In this document: positions 1-8,743 of the stretch, one piece after another
Position numbering within the stretch: position 1 is the first letter of the stretch
Layout of the letters: each line of letters begins with the position of its first letter
Assembly (NCBI RefSeq): GCF_030019085.1
Contig: NZ_JASEFJ010000003.1
Coordinates: 122,829-186,828 of the forward strand
Direction: 5' to 3'
DNA from: Methanoculleus sp.
Lineage (GTDB): Archaea > Halobacteriota > Methanomicrobia > Methanomicrobiales > Methanoculleaceae
Length of the DNA: 64,000 bases
Program-made: the position numbers and the translations under genes
The notes under the pieces: generated by a model
What the model was told of the DNA's origin: nothing
The model's database searches: none
What the model saw: only the letters and a program-made list of their open reading frames with translations

Positions 1-152
1 GGTAGTTTTACCACGATCGCAAAGAGCAAGGCGAAAGATGCTGGGAAACCCATAAAACGGATCTAAGCAGTGTTCCAAAGATGGTATGATCAACTGATCG
101 GGTTTATCCCTGTCCCTATTGTGGTTTGATGATTGACCGTGATCAGAACGTG
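1..152 (+). pseudogene. 5' part of a decayed tnpB remnant, interrupted by the IS1634-type element
   Basis: The zinc-ribbon end of an IS200/IS605-family TnpB is readable from position 90: VYPCPYCGLMIDRDQNV, with the CPYCG knuckle and the RuvC-III aspartate in DRD. The coding frame is broken further upstream. Positions 1-63 read GSFTTIAKSKAKDAGKPIKRI-like TnpB sequence in frame 1, whereas the zinc ribbon is in frame 3, and an in-frame TGA lies at 87-89. The reading frame stops at 152, where the insertion sequence begins, and resumes at 1997 after the duplicated target AACGTG. The gene was therefore probably already inactive or decaying. The window edge removes the rest of it. Confidence 0.8.
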
Positions 153-180
153 CCTAAACAGCGCACCTATGATCACTAGG
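153..180 (+). repeat. Left terminal inverted repeat of the IS1634-type element
   Basis: This 28-bp end pairs with 1969-1996. The outer nine bases (CCTAAACAG) and inner eleven bases (TGATCACTAGG) are identical in the two ends, while the eight central bases differ at seven positions. The transposase stop codon (176-178) lies inside this repeat. Confidence 0.92.
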
Positions 181-1864
181 TTTCTCGAACATTCGTTCCG
201 AAGATGCCCCTCATCCCGATTCTCTCCAGAACTGCCTGCGTCTTCTTCTGAAGCCCCGTATACCAGATCTCCCGTTCAGTATCTTTCTGGAGATCCACTC
301 TATGGACCCGACCAAGTTTCTTCAGCAATTCCTCAGCACTCATCTCCTTCTTCCCTTCAGTCTCCAGCATCACCCGTAACGCCGTCTTCAACCGGAGCGC
401 AAGCGTGCAGACAAAGATAACCCCCAGAACCCTGGACTCGCGCCGGTGTCGTATCGGTGCAACCTCCTCAAACGTCTTGAGATCCCGGAACACCTTCTCG
501 ACGTAATCCTTCTCAAAGTAGATCCGAACAACATCGGCCGCAGAGAGAGATGGATCCGAGGCATACAGCAGATACTTGCCATCCAGCCGTTCAGCCTCGA
601 CTCTGGCCACATCGTTCACTTCCCAGACAAGAGATACACCCTTCTCACCGTCATCCACAGAGATCCGGAAGAATTTCCGGTATGCTTTCGGCACGATCCG
701 GTCAACCTTCTCGATGACAGTATCCCGGCCAAGTCTGCTACAGGTTTTCTGAAGTTCAGCCAGTTCCTGCTGGATCTTGAAGATAATACCGTTTCGAGCC
801 TCCATCTCCCGAAACCGTCGTTCAGCATTCAGGTAGACCACAACCGACCCCTTCCTCCCGAACAGCGGGGTATCGACCTTCTGCGCGTAGATATGCATAC
901 ACTGGGTCGGGACCAGATGATACGGGTCCACCGGAGGTTCTGTTACAGAGAGAAGATCTCGAACCTCCTTTGTTCGTTTAGCAACACCACAGATGAGTTT
1001 CCAGCCCTCATCCTCGACACACCCGATCTCGGCGTTGCTGGTGTAGCCCCGGTCCCAGACGATCGTTCCCGGGGCAGTCATCAGGTCGTTCAACCGGATC
1101 ATCAGATCCGGGACAGTGGTGATCGAGTGGAAACTCCCAGGATGAACAAAGTGTGAGATGGGGTAGGAATCAAAGAACGAAGTCATCACCGAGAGATTTA
1201 GCTGGTTTAGGTGTGTCTCATGGGTCTCACTTCCAGGCTCTATCAGAGGACACTCTGTGCCGTAAGTTGGAATTGGGGTGAGATCAAAGGCGATGGTTTC
1301 CGGGTTCTGGACAGGGAGAGGATGGAGTTGACGCCAGCGCTGGTATAGTTCCACCTCGATCGTCGGGATGTGGCTCTGGATCCGTCCTGTTTTATGGGAT
1401 TGAGAACAGATGGCGTCAAGCGAACGAAGATAGGCGTCTTTTGTGAAGTCAGTTGGTTCCATTCCAAGGATGTCCGGGAGGACGGTTGAGCGCACCCATG
1501 CATCCAGTTGGGTTGCACTCTCAGGGTCAAGAATACGGTTGATCGCCCAGCTCAGCAGATACTTGCCGGGGGAAGGTCCTTCGATGTCCTCCAGACCCAT
1601 GACGTAACGGTCAATTGTGTTGATGATGTTGAGCGACTCTGCAATCTGCCAGAGGAGCATGACATCTCCTGCTACCAGGCTCTGAAGTGGGTAAATGCGT
1701 TCGGGGTGCATCCGCTTGGTCTTGGGTTTTGGAACCTTCTCCTGGTCGCTCTCGACGCCGAGATACTGGATCATTTTCTGTTTTGGTCGACCGTCTTCCC
1801 ATATGCTGGTAACCTCATAGAGGTAGACCTGGTTTCCACGCTTGATTCGCCGGATCCAACTCAT
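176..1864 (-). CDS. IS1634-family DDE transposase
   Basis: The 562-residue transposase of the element at 153-1996. It should cut and join its own ends through an RNase H-like DDE fold. Candidate catalytic residues are D194 in FDLTPIP, D271 in VWDRGYTS and E456 in DYVEKVFRDLK, the last being the Y-x2-E-x-FR-x-LK signature of the IS4/IS1634 group, with the usual long insertion between the second D and E. The length is full for the family and no frame break is visible, so it may be active. The start codon sits in a perfect palindrome (1862-1885). The stop codon overlaps the left terminal repeat. Confidence 0.93.
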   Translation of the reverse strand: MSWIRRIKRGNQVYLYEVTSIWEDGRPKQKMIQYLGVESDQEKVPKPKTKRMHPERIYPLQSLVAGDVMLLWQIAESLNIINTIDRYVMGLEDIEGPSPGKYLLSWAINRILDPESATQLDAWVRSTVLPDILGMEPTDFTKDAYLRSLDAICSQSHKTGRIQSHIPTIEVELYQRWRQLHPLPVQNPETIAFDLTPIPTYGTECPLIEPGSETHETHLNQLNLSVMTSFFDSYPISHFVHPGSFHSITTVPDLMIRLNDLMTAPGTIVWDRGYTSNAEIGCVEDEGWKLICGVAKRTKEVRDLLSVTEPPVDPYHLVPTQCMHIYAQKVDTPLFGRKGSVVVYLNAERRFREMEARNGIIFKIQQELAELQKTCSRLGRDTVIEKVDRIVPKAYRKFFRISVDDGEKGVSLVWEVNDVARVEAERLDGKYLLYASDPSLSAADVVRIYFEKDYVEKVFRDLKTFEEVAPIRHRRESRVLGVIFVCTLALRLKTALRVMLETEGKKEMSAEELLKKLGRVHRVDLQKDTEREIWYTGLQKKTQAVLERIGMRGIFGTNVRET

Positions 1865-1885
1865 AGTGATCAGTTGATCACTATG
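1862..1885. promoter_or_regulatory. Perfect palindrome over the transposase start codon
   Basis: Two 11-base arms, CATAGTGATCA and TGATCACTATG, are separated by GT, and the left arm contains the transposase start codon. The arm TGATCACTATG matches the inner part of the terminal repeat, TGATCACTAGG, at ten of eleven positions. This suggests that the transposase could bind its own start region, or that a hairpin in the mRNA hides the start codon. The role is inference; the palindrome itself is directly visible. Confidence 0.6.
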
Positions 1886-1968
1886 TGAGATAAAAGTGTC
1901 GGTTTGATTCTAAACGGCAATCAAGAATAGGAAGCAGGAGTGACGAGATCGTAAAATGGCGGACGGGA

Positions 1969-1996
1969 CCTAGTGATCAAAATAAGTCTGTTTAGG
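1969..1996 (-). repeat. Right terminal inverted repeat of the IS1634-type element
   Basis: Reverse complement partner of 153-180. Read outward to inward on the minus strand it starts CCTAAACAG and ends TGATCACTAGG. The target duplicate AACGTG follows directly at 1997-2002. Confidence 0.92.
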
Positions 1997-2032
1997 AACG
2001 TGGCAATCAACATTATGAGATTGGGGCTGTAA
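1997..2032 (+). pseudogene. 3' end of the interrupted tnpB remnant
   Basis: Begins with the second copy of the target duplication (AACGTG, encoding Asn-Val) and continues in the zinc-ribbon frame as AINIMRLGL followed by TAA at 2030-2032. This is the normal C-terminus of TnpB proteins and completes the fragment at 90-152. It shows that the insertion sequence hit codons of tnpB in the DRDxNAAxNI motif. Confidence 0.8.
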
Positions 2033-2078
2033 ACTCTGGGATGAATTACCTTGAATGCCCCGATGAGAGGATGGAGCG

Positions 2079-3248
2079 ATGAAGCACAATCTCCTGATTA
2101 TCACGCCAGATTACCCCGATTCGACAGACACGTACATCGGCGGCATCTTCATAAAGGATTTTGTCGATACGGTGAAAGATTCTTTTCACGAGATCGTTGT
2201 TGTGGCACCCGTCCTCTTTTCCGGCAGGGTCATGCCAAACGACCGATACTGCACCGACTATAACTACGATAACGTCTCAGTGTTCTACCCTCGCTGCCTC
2301 TTTATTCCACGGAGCCTTCATATCCCCGGGATCACGAACCGATTGAAGTTATCCTTTGATACAAGACCCTATATAGTAAAACGCCTGGTTAAGAAGCTTG
2401 GAAAAAGGTTTGACCTCATCCATGCCAACTTTACGTGGCCGTCGGCCTACATCGGCGTAATACTTAAGGAAGAGTTGAAGATCCCGCTCATAACAACAGT
2501 CCATGAAGACCCGGCCTGGCTTTCTGAGGAGAACGCTATGGCCCACCCCCTGATCCAGAAAGCCTGGGTAAACTCTGACGCGATACTGAGACCAAACTCC
2601 CTCGATATACCGGTGTTGAAGAACTATAACAAGAAGGTCTTCCGGGTCTCAAACGGGTTTGCAAAAATCTTCCGACCGATGGGAAGTATGGGCTGCAGGG
2701 CAACCCTTGGATTGCCGGCAGACCGGCGCATCCTTCTCTCAGTCGGGAACCTGGAGGTCATCAAAGGCCACCGTTATCTCATCTCGGCAATGCGGAATGT
2801 TGTTTCAGAGCATCCTGACCTGCTCTGTGTCATCATTGGCGGCGGACCACAACGAGGAGCGCTGGAGAAACAGATCGCCAGAGATGGTATGGCGGAACAC
2901 GTGATGCTGGTGGGAAATAGACCCCGTAACGAGATCCCGCTCTGGATGAATGCCTGCGACCTGTTTGTCCTCCCCAGTTTGAACGAGAGTTTCGGGATTG
3001 TTCAGATTGAGGCCATGGCCTGCGGAAAACCTATCGTCGCAACAAACACCCCTGGAAGCAGGGAGATCATAGCCTCAGAGAAATACGGTTTACTCTGCCA
3101 ACCGGGAAACCCAGAAGATCTTGCGGATAAGATCCTTGTCGGTTTGGAGAAAGATTGGAACCAGCAGGAGATCCTGCAATTTGCAGATAGTTTTTCATGG
3201 GAGAAGATAGCCGGGGACTTCCTCAGGATCTACGATACATTACTATAA
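2079..3248 (+). CDS. Glycosyltransferase family 4 (GT-B fold)
   Basis: This 389-residue protein should transfer a sugar from a nucleotide donor to a surface glycan, lipid or exopolysaccharide; donor and acceptor cannot be told. The N-terminal acceptor domain (about 1-190) starts with the Rossmann strand NLLIITPDYPDSTDTYIGG. The donor domain carries SVGNLEVIKGHRYLI and the EX7E signature E303-SFGIVQI-E311, followed by AMACGKPIV, all typical of GT4 retaining enzymes. No membrane segment is evident. It stands alone between the insertion sequence and tRNA-Leu, without other cell-surface genes. Translation probably starts at this ATG behind GAGAGG. Confidence 0.88.
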   Translation: MKHNLLIITPDYPDSTDTYIGGIFIKDFVDTVKDSFHEIVVVAPVLFSGRVMPNDRYCTDYNYDNVSVFYPRCLFIPRSLHIPGITNRLKLSFDTRPYIVKRLVKKLGKRFDLIHANFTWPSAYIGVILKEELKIPLITTVHEDPAWLSEENAMAHPLIQKAWVNSDAILRPNSLDIPVLKNYNKKVFRVSNGFAKIFRPMGSMGCRATLGLPADRRILLSVGNLEVIKGHRYLISAMRNVVSEHPDLLCVIIGGGPQRGALEKQIARDGMAEHVMLVGNRPRNEIPLWMNACDLFVLPSLNESFGIVQIEAMACGKPIVATNTPGSREIIASEKYGLLCQPGNPEDLADKILVGLEKDWNQQEILQFADSFSWEKIAGDFLRIYDTLL

Positions 3249-3370
3249 TGAGTCGGTGAGGAGAGTTTTGCAAGGCGTGAGGGGGTTCCAACAAATTTGG
3301 CAGATGAGATCTCAACTGTCAGGGGGTCTCCTGCTCCTGGCGCGCTGATACCGTTACCACCCCATTAAAA

Positions 3371-3455
3371 TGCGAGGGGTGGGATTCGAACCCACGAACT
3401 CCTGCGAGAACGGATCTTAAGTCCGTCGGTTTTGGCCAGGCTTACCTACCCTCGC
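3371..3455 (-). tRNA. tRNA-Leu (anticodon UAA)
   Basis: An 85-nt class II tRNA. Acceptor arms GCGAGGG and CCCTCGC pair, with discriminator A. The anticodon stem ACGGA/TCCGT holds the loop CTTAAGA, giving anticodon UAA. There is a long variable arm (CTCGCAGGAGT region) as expected for leucine, and the T arm is GTGGG-TTCGAAT-CCCAC. The CCA end is not encoded. It reads opposite to the glycosyltransferase and lies downstream of the aminotransferase on the same strand. Confidence 0.96.
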
Positions 3456-3511
3456 CCCCAGAAACGTCCATATGGTATTGAAGAGGAAGACTATTAAGCC
3501 CGCCGCCATCC

Positions 3512-4690
3512 TCACGTCAACCGGTGCATCACCCGTGCCAGCCGGTGCATCCCCTCAACGATCTCATCCTTTCCCACCGCCGAGAAGTTCAGCCGGATCG
3601 TCTCTTTGCCACCGCCGTCGACGTAGAACGGCACACCTGGCAGAACCGCAACACCCTCCCGCACCCCCTCGTGGAAGACATCCATCGATGAGACGCCGCG
3701 AGGCAGGGTGGCGGTCAGGAACATCCCGCCCTCCGGGGTGGTGTGCGTCATCCCAGCCGGCATCAGGTCGTCGAGTAGATCGCACATCAAGCGGCAGTGC
3801 TCCCCGTAGACCGCTGCAACCCTGCGGACGTGGGCGTCCAGGTCGTGGGTTCTCAGGTAACGATCGAGTATCATCTGGCAGAGGAAGTTTGAGTGGAGAT
3901 CGGCAGCCTGTTTCGCCACGTTGAACTCACGAAGGATCGGTGCCGGGGCGTATATCCAGCCTACCCGCATCCCCGGGGCGATGATCTTTGAGAACGAGCC
4001 CGAGATCAGCGTCTGCTCGGGAAGGTAGCGTTTCACCGGCATCCGTGGCTTACCGTCGAAGAAGAGTTCCCCGAAGGCATCGTCCTCGTAGAAGATCGTT
4101 TCCGTCTCCTCAAGGATCTCCGCAATTGCCCGGCGTTTCCGGTCAGAGTATGTCGTCCCGGAGGGGTTCTGCGAGTTCGGGATGCCGTAGAAGAACCGTG
4201 GTGCGTGATCGCGGATGACCGACTCGAATGTAGCGAGGTCCGGCCCGTCCGCCTCCAGGGGAACCGCGTGAAAGACCGGTTCGTAGAACGAGAAGGCCTC
4301 GATTGCGCCGAGGTAGCCTGGGCGCTCCATCCCGACGGCATCGCCGGGATCAAGGAAGATCTTTGCGACCAGGTCAAGAGACTGCTGCGAACCGTTCACG
4401 ATCTGGATCTCGTCTGCGGTTGCCGGGAGGCCGAACCTTCTGCGGTAGCGGTCGGCGATGAACTTCCGGAGCGGGAGGTATCCGTCCGTCGTGCTGTACT
4501 GGAGCGCCGTCCGTCCTTCTTCGGCGAAGACCTGGCGGGCGGCCTCCGCGATCCCCTCGACGTCGATGCAGTCCGAAGCCGGGAGACCTCCGGCAAACGA
4601 TATCACGCCGGGGACGGCCGAGACCCGGAAGAGTTCACCCAGGAACGACTCCGGGACGCGTTTCATCCGAGCAGCGAACCGATAGTTCAT
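3512..4690 (-). CDS. PLP-dependent class I/II aminotransferase (2-aminoadipate/aromatic type)
   Basis: A fold-type I aminotransferase of 392 residues. Key features are the cofactor-binding GSQQSLDL, the NPSG motif after FFYGIPNSQ, YEDDAFG with the aspartate that contacts the pyridine nitrogen, and the Schiff-base lysine K235 in SGSFSKIIAPGMR. The N-terminal SFAGGLP stretch is typical of the branch that includes LysN and kynurenine/aromatic aminotransferases. I chose the ATG at 4690 over the longer reading because it is preceded by AGGAA and begins where family members begin. The substrate is not decided by the sequence. Confidence 0.88.
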   Translation of the reverse strand: MNYRFAARMKRVPESFLGELFRVSAVPGVISFAGGLPASDCIDVEGIAEAARQVFAEEGRTALQYSTTDGYLPLRKFIADRYRRRFGLPATADEIQIVNGSQQSLDLVAKIFLDPGDAVGMERPGYLGAIEAFSFYEPVFHAVPLEADGPDLATFESVIRDHAPRFFYGIPNSQNPSGTTYSDRKRRAIAEILEETETIFYEDDAFGELFFDGKPRMPVKRYLPEQTLISGSFSKIIAPGMRVGWIYAPAPILREFNVAKQAADLHSNFLCQMILDRYLRTHDLDAHVRRVAAVYGEHCRLMCDLLDDLMPAGMTHTTPEGGMFLTATLPRGVSSMDVFHEGVREGVAVLPGVPFYVDGGGKETIRLNFSAVGKDEIVEGMHRLARVMHRLT

Positions 4691-4791
4691 GACAATTCCT
4701 GGACGTGCAGACAGAAAAACCCACCCGATGACCGGAAGAAGCAGCACGGCGGGCGGCGGGCTGGAAGATGGGGTATCCGGCCACGAAAGAT

Positions 4792-5124
4792 GTTCCGGGT
4801 GACGTGCCGAGACAGGGGCGGGGGAAGTTTCGCCCCCCTCCTCGTCAGCCCTTCCCCCGGTGGTGATTCACTATGGATGTACAGTGCCAGGGAGGACAAC
4901 TCTCTGACGTCTCCGTTCCCATTCCCCCACACGGCTCCCGGGGCTATCACCTTCACCGCCCGCCCCCTTGAGAGGGCGGAGGAAGGGGGCGCCAGCGGCG
5001 GGGTGGTGGGGGAGATCTTCTCTCAGGGAAGAGAGTGCCTGATTGAAACTCAGAGATAGAGTGGGGTAAACTCCCCATGGAAAGACGTTCCCGCTGACAC
5101 GCAAGAGACAGGAAGACCACCCGC
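4792..5124 (+). repeat. Mosaic intergenic repeat, copy R1
   Basis: This gap between the aminotransferase start and DUF2070 end is filled by a GC-rich repeat that recurs at seven other places in the window. Module B (4800-4912) has GACAGGGGCGGGGG, CGTCAGCCC, a degenerate GATTC core, GTACAGTGCCAGGGAGGA and CTCTGACGTC. Module C (about 4950-4990) has CCCGCCCCCTTGAGAGGGCGG, which can form a hairpin. Module D (about 5020-5048) has GGGAAGAGAGTGCCTG. A second, eroded module B start, CCGCTGACACGCAAGAGACAGG, lies at the right end. No conserved reading frame is evident. Confidence 0.72.
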
Positions 5125-5136
5125 ATGAGTATAAAC

Positions 5137-6876
5137 TCACTGCAGCACGATGTAGGCCAGGAACGAAAGCAGGAACGCCAGGACAAGTATCATGAAACTC
5201 AGCGGTGCTATGTACGAGAGCATCGCGTTCACCGTGCTTGCAAGCTGCGAGACCCGCTGAGACCCAAAGACCGTGACCCCCTCGCACCATGCCGTCGCCG
5301 CCCCCACGCGGGCGGGCGCAAGATCAGAGACCGCCTCCAGCACCGCCTGCTCGATATAAGGGACTATCTCCTCCACAGGCACCGCGTAGCCGACCGGGTT
5401 CTTCCCGCTGACCGTGTTCACCGTGTGCGTATCCGTCGTCATGATCTCCGCATCATCCACATGCAGAAGGGCCACATCGCGCAGGCGCTCCCTGACGCCC
5501 TGTGCCACATTGTTCCCGTCGATCAGGACGTAGGCCGCCCGCGTCCCCCCAACCTCCGTCACCAGCGCCTGCACCCCGAGCGACCCGAACCCCTGCTCCC
5601 GTGTAAACGGAACCCGGATGTGTGAGACCCCCACCGCAAACTGCTCCAGGGGCAGGTCCCGCGCCGCCCTGAAACCCTCGCGGGCGGCATCGAGATACTC
5701 CGTCGCAATCCTGGTTGCCGGCAGGACAGGCGACCCAACGCCGGTCATACAGTTGTGGGCGTCGACGAACGCAACCTCTGAGAACCCGCAACGCCCCTCC
5801 GCCATGATAATCATCCCTATCGCGCAGTCAAGGTCCTCCGTTCGCTCCGGCGACCTTGTGCTCACCATCAGTAGAGCGTCCCCGAACCGCTGACAGAGGA
5901 TCGAGACCGAACCCGCTGCAACCCGGATAGGACGGCTCGCTGTATCGGAGAACGAAAGCCCCTTCCGCGACTCCTCCACAGCGCGGGCAATCTTTTCGAT
6001 CTCGGTCTCCGAGACCAGGTTAAAATCATGGGTGGCGCAACCGTGAGCAACCAGCGTCTCCTCCGGAAACGAGTCGTGCAGGATCCGGGGGAGATTCCCG
6101 CCACCGACATCACCCATCGGCCCGGGGTGAACGTTCGGGACGGTAAATAGGACATCCTCCGCCTCGTTGCGTGAGAAGAAGAGCGAGACCTCCGGGACGT
6201 AGACCTCCTCGCCGATCTCGCGGAAGAAGTCCTCCATCCTCTTCGAACCGTCGGTGAGGTGCGCAATGAATGTGTTGAGGAAGTTTAACCCGCTGACATG
6301 GAACCCCCGTTTCAACGGGCGCTCGATCAACCAGATCAGAAGGATGGCAACCAGCCCGAAGACCACCTGGAGCACTATAACGTAGAGGGCGAACCCCGGG
6401 TTGAAGAGCCATGCCCCGATCGCTATGCCAGCAGCACTCTGTGTGAACGCAGGAACGACCATCCGGCTCTGCCGGTAATCAGCCACGGCAACAAGGACGA
6501 GCAATCGGATGCAGAAGGTCAGCCCGAGTGCTATCGCATACAGCGTCGGAAAGAGTGAGCGCCCGGCAACCAGTGTCGGCGAAAGGCTCACGATCACCCC
6601 AAGAACCGTGCAGGCAAGTGCCAGAAGGGCCGACCGGTTCCAGGTGATCTGCCTGCCAGAGACCCGCACCAGCGGCGGCGTCAGCAGGAAAGCTACCAGC
6701 GCCGGAATCGTGAACCCCAGGGTGCCAACAGGGAAGAACCCGCTACCAGCGCGATAGGCCGCCCCGTCGATAAGGAGCCCGAGCACCACGGTGATGGCAA
6801 GCGACCGCGGCCACGATGGAGCTGAGAAGAGGTAGCGAGTGAGCCCCTCAAACCGCACATACTGACTGGACTCCAT
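5137..6876 (-). CDS. DUF2070 family archaeal membrane protein
   Basis: A 579-residue protein with about six hydrophobic helices in the first 200 residues, a long soluble region (about 215-545), and a C-terminal hydrophobic hairpin or helix (LSFMILVLAFLLSFLAYIVLQ region). The soluble part has VPNVHPGPMGDVGGGNLP and VAFVDAHNCMTG, hallmarks of DUF2070, a family almost restricted to Euryarchaeota. The conserved histidines in HPGP and DAHN hint at metal binding or hydrolysis, but no activity is established as far as I know. It lies 86 bases downstream of the sugar kinase on the same strand, so co-transcription is possible. Confidence 0.88.
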   Translation of the reverse strand: MESSQYVRFEGLTRYLFSAPSWPRSLAITVVLGLLIDGAAYRAGSGFFPVGTLGFTIPALVAFLLTPPLVRVSGRQITWNRSALLALACTVLGVIVSLSPTLVAGRSLFPTLYAIALGLTFCIRLLVLVAVADYRQSRMVVPAFTQSAAGIAIGAWLFNPGFALYVIVLQVVFGLVAILLIWLIERPLKRGFHVSGLNFLNTFIAHLTDGSKRMEDFFREIGEEVYVPEVSLFFSRNEAEDVLFTVPNVHPGPMGDVGGGNLPRILHDSFPEETLVAHGCATHDFNLVSETEIEKIARAVEESRKGLSFSDTASRPIRVAAGSVSILCQRFGDALLMVSTRSPERTEDLDCAIGMIIMAEGRCGFSEVAFVDAHNCMTGVGSPVLPATRIATEYLDAAREGFRAARDLPLEQFAVGVSHIRVPFTREQGFGSLGVQALVTEVGGTRAAYVLIDGNNVAQGVRERLRDVALLHVDDAEIMTTDTHTVNTVSGKNPVGYAVPVEEIVPYIEQAVLEAVSDLAPARVGAATAWCEGVTVFGSQRVSQLASTVNAMLSYIAPLSFMILVLAFLLSFLAYIVLQ

Positions 6877-6962
6877 CAGGAGACACCTCCAGGTGCCGCT
6901 CTCGGAGCACAGTTTAAAGCAGACAACCCTATGTCGGCAATCTGCAGAGCGTTTCCCATATT

Positions 6963-7853
6963 TCAGACAGGAATCTCTCCCGGTTCACCAAAGACCTTCC
7001 GGTAGCGCGCAAGCATCCGATCCCGGTCAGGAAGGTTTGTCTGGGTGCCAGGCCGCTCAACGACAAAGGATGCAACCACCGCCCCCACACGGCAACACTC
7101 CAGCGGGGTGCAACCCATCCGGAACGCCGTGAGGAAACCTGCCCGGTAACCGTCACCGGCGCCTGTGGGGTCGAGAGCCTCCACCAGTACGGCCGGGACG
7201 TGATACTCCTCGCCGTTCATGCAGAGGGTGCTCCCCTCAACTCCACTGGTTATGACAGTCATTGGAACCGATGCAATAAGATCCTCACGTTCCAGCCCCA
7301 GCATACCGCACATCCGGTCCATCTCGTGGTTGTTTGAGAATAGGATATTGATATTTGCAAGGATTATCTCAAGTTGTTCCGGCGTGTAGCGGAGGAGATC
7401 CTGTCCCGGGTCGAACGAGGCGAACCTGCTCCTCTGCGCCACCCGAACATTAAAGTCCGGGTCAGCGGTTGCCATGTGGACAAAATCGAGGGCTGGAGCT
7501 TCAAGGCTGCTGAACGCGGTTGACGCACCCCACTCAAAGAAGGTCTCCTGGTCACCCTCATCGTCGGTGAAGACATAGGCAGTCGCCGTCCTGGTGCCCT
7601 TTATCAGAGTTATATCTTGTACGACACCGAGGCGCTGTAACCAGAGGTCGTAATCACTGCCCGGAAAGTCGTCACCGACTACGGAGACCAGCCTAGACCG
7701 CTCCCCGAGCATCGCAATCCCTGCCGCTATGTTTGCCGCTCCGCCACCGAAGTAGACAGAGTGTTCGGTTATGTAGGTTGAGTTGTGCCGCCCCGGGAGT
7801 TTCGGCACCCGGAAGAGGTGATCGATGGCGGTATGCCCGACAACTGCGATCAT
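6963..7853 (-). CDS. PfkB-family carbohydrate/nucleoside kinase
   Basis: A ribokinase-like protein of 296 residues that should phosphorylate a sugar or nucleoside with ATP. The N-terminal glycine motif appears as [17 protein letters not shown], and the C-terminal PfkB signature as [16 protein letters not shown], with the catalytic aspartate in GAGD. The ATG at 7853 is preferred because it sits behind GGAG and overlaps the DUF555 stop as ATGA; the 62-codon upstream extension is low-complexity read-through from the overlapping gene. Archaeal members include adenosine/cytidine kinases and sugar kinases, and the sequence alone does not choose between them. Confidence 0.88.
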   Translation of the reverse strand: MIAVVGHTAIDHLFRVPKLPGRHNSTYITEHSVYFGGGAANIAAGIAMLGERSRLVSVVGDDFPGSDYDLWLQRLGVVQDITLIKGTRTATAYVFTDDEGDQETFFEWGASTAFSSLEAPALDFVHMATADPDFNVRVAQRSRFASFDPGQDLLRYTPEQLEIILANINILFSNNHEMDRMCGMLGLEREDLIASVPMTVITSGVEGSTLCMNGEEYHVPAVLVEALDPTGAGDGYRAGFLTAFRMGCTPLECCRVGAVVASFVVERPGTQTNLPDRDRMLARYRKVFGEPGEIPV

Positions 7854-8188
7854 ATCTCCTGCACTTCCACGACCTGGAGGGGCACATCGTGAAGTGCCTT
7901 CCCGACGACCGACTTTGCTATCCTGGCCGCGTGTTCTTCCGACTCCGCACGAAAGACCTTCATCTCCAGCACAAGCCCTACAAGCGCGGTACCGGCAACT
8001 ACAAGCGCTGTGTTCAACTCCCCCTCGCAGAAGGGACACTCGGTCAGCCCGGCCTCGATCTCCACGAACTTTGCCGAGGGGTTAAGTCGCTTCCCCGCCT
8101 CGCTGATCGCGATGCCAACAGCATCGTCCATGGACTTGACATCCTTAATTATCCAGGCAGATTCAAGCGTAACCAAATAATCAGGCAT
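7850..8188 (-). CDS. DUF555 (UPF0212) family protein
   Basis: A small soluble protein of 112 residues conserved in methanogens, of unknown function. It begins [19 protein letters not shown] and carries a CPFCEG cysteine pair in the middle that may bind a metal, followed by a hydrophobic stretch ([19 protein letters not shown]). The ATG at 8188 behind GGGAGAG is better than the TTG four codons upstream. It sits between a nitroreductase and a PfkB kinase, overlapping the kinase by four bases, so the three are probably one transcript. Confidence 0.87.
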   Translation of the reverse strand: MPDYLVTLESAWIIKDVKSMDDAVGIAISEAGKRLNPSAKFVEIEAGLTECPFCEGELNTALVVAGTALVGLVLEMKVFRAESEEHAARIAKSVVGKALHDVPLQVVEVQEI

Positions 8189-8215
8189 AATCTCTCCCAA
8201 AATGTGATATTTAAC

Positions 8216-8743
8216 CTACCAGGTCTCGCGGTGCAGGTGCTCTTCCACCGGCATCCGCTCCATCGGTTCAAGCGGCGGTCTCCCCTTGCCAACAGTGAGT
8301 AGCGCGATTGGACGGAGGTGCTGCGGGAGGTCGAGGATCTCGTGCACCTCGTCCTCCTCAAACGCCCCCGTCCAGCACGAGTGAAGGCCCAGCGCGTGGG
8401 CTGCAAGCATCATGTAGGTGCAGGCGATCGTCGCGTCCTGGACGGCGTAGAGGATCCCACGCTCCCCATAGCGCGAGATCGAGCGGACGTAGTTTGCGCA
8501 GACCACAAACACCGCCGGAGACTCCCGGACATGCGCCTGGTTGAGAGCCGCTGATGAAAGTTCCAGCCTGATATCATCGTCGGTGACGACGACAACGTCC
8601 CAGGCCTCACGGTTGCCGGCGCTCGGCGCGGTGCTTGCGCAGGCGAGGATGTAATCGATATCCTCCTCCTCAAGCGGCTGCCCATAGTACTCCCGCACCG
8701 AAGAGCGCGTTCTCAGAAAACGGAGAAACTCAGAGGAGTCCAT
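8216..8743 (-). CDS. Nitroreductase family flavoprotein
   Basis: A 175-residue FMN-dependent oxidoreductase of the nitroreductase superfamily. It has the N-terminal phosphate-binding arginines in FLRTRSSVREY, the ASTAPSAGNREAWDVVVV flavin motif, and GLHSCWTGAF followed by IALLTVGKGRPP near the C-terminus. I chose the ATG at 8743 (MDSSEFLRF) because homology starts there; the longer frame is read-through of the gene upstream, which it overlaps by 14 bases. The physiological substrate is unknown. Confidence 0.9.
   Translation of the reverse strand: MDSSEFLRFLRTRSSVREYYGQPLEEEDIDYILACASTAPSAGNREAWDVVVVTDDDIRLELSSAALNQAHVRESPAVFVVCANYVRSISRYGERGILYAVQDATIACTYMMLAAHALGLHSCWTGAFEEDEVHEILDLPQHLRPIALLTVGKGRPPLEPMERMPVEEHLHRETW

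Larger units (their letters stand above)
153..1996 (-). mobile_element. Complete IS1634-type insertion sequence with terminal inverted repeats and 6-bp target duplication
   Basis: The element is bounded by 28-bp imperfect inverted repeats at 153-180 and 1969-1996. Both begin CCTAAACAG and end TGATCACTAGG, with an eight-base divergent middle. The sequence AACGTG occurs immediately outside both ends (147-152 and 1997-2002), as a target-site duplication. Removing the element and one AACGTG restores an uninterrupted TnpB zinc-ribbon tail (DRDQNVAINIMRLGL then stop), which is independent proof of the borders. At 1844 bp with one DDE transposase filling it, the element matches the size and 5-6 bp duplication known for the IS1634 family. 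Confidence 0.93.

Noticed and set aside
7854..8039. 62-codon N-terminal extension of the PfkB kinase
   Set aside because: It is DUF555 read in another frame, and the ATG at 7853 has a ribosome site and starts at the conserved Rossmann strand.
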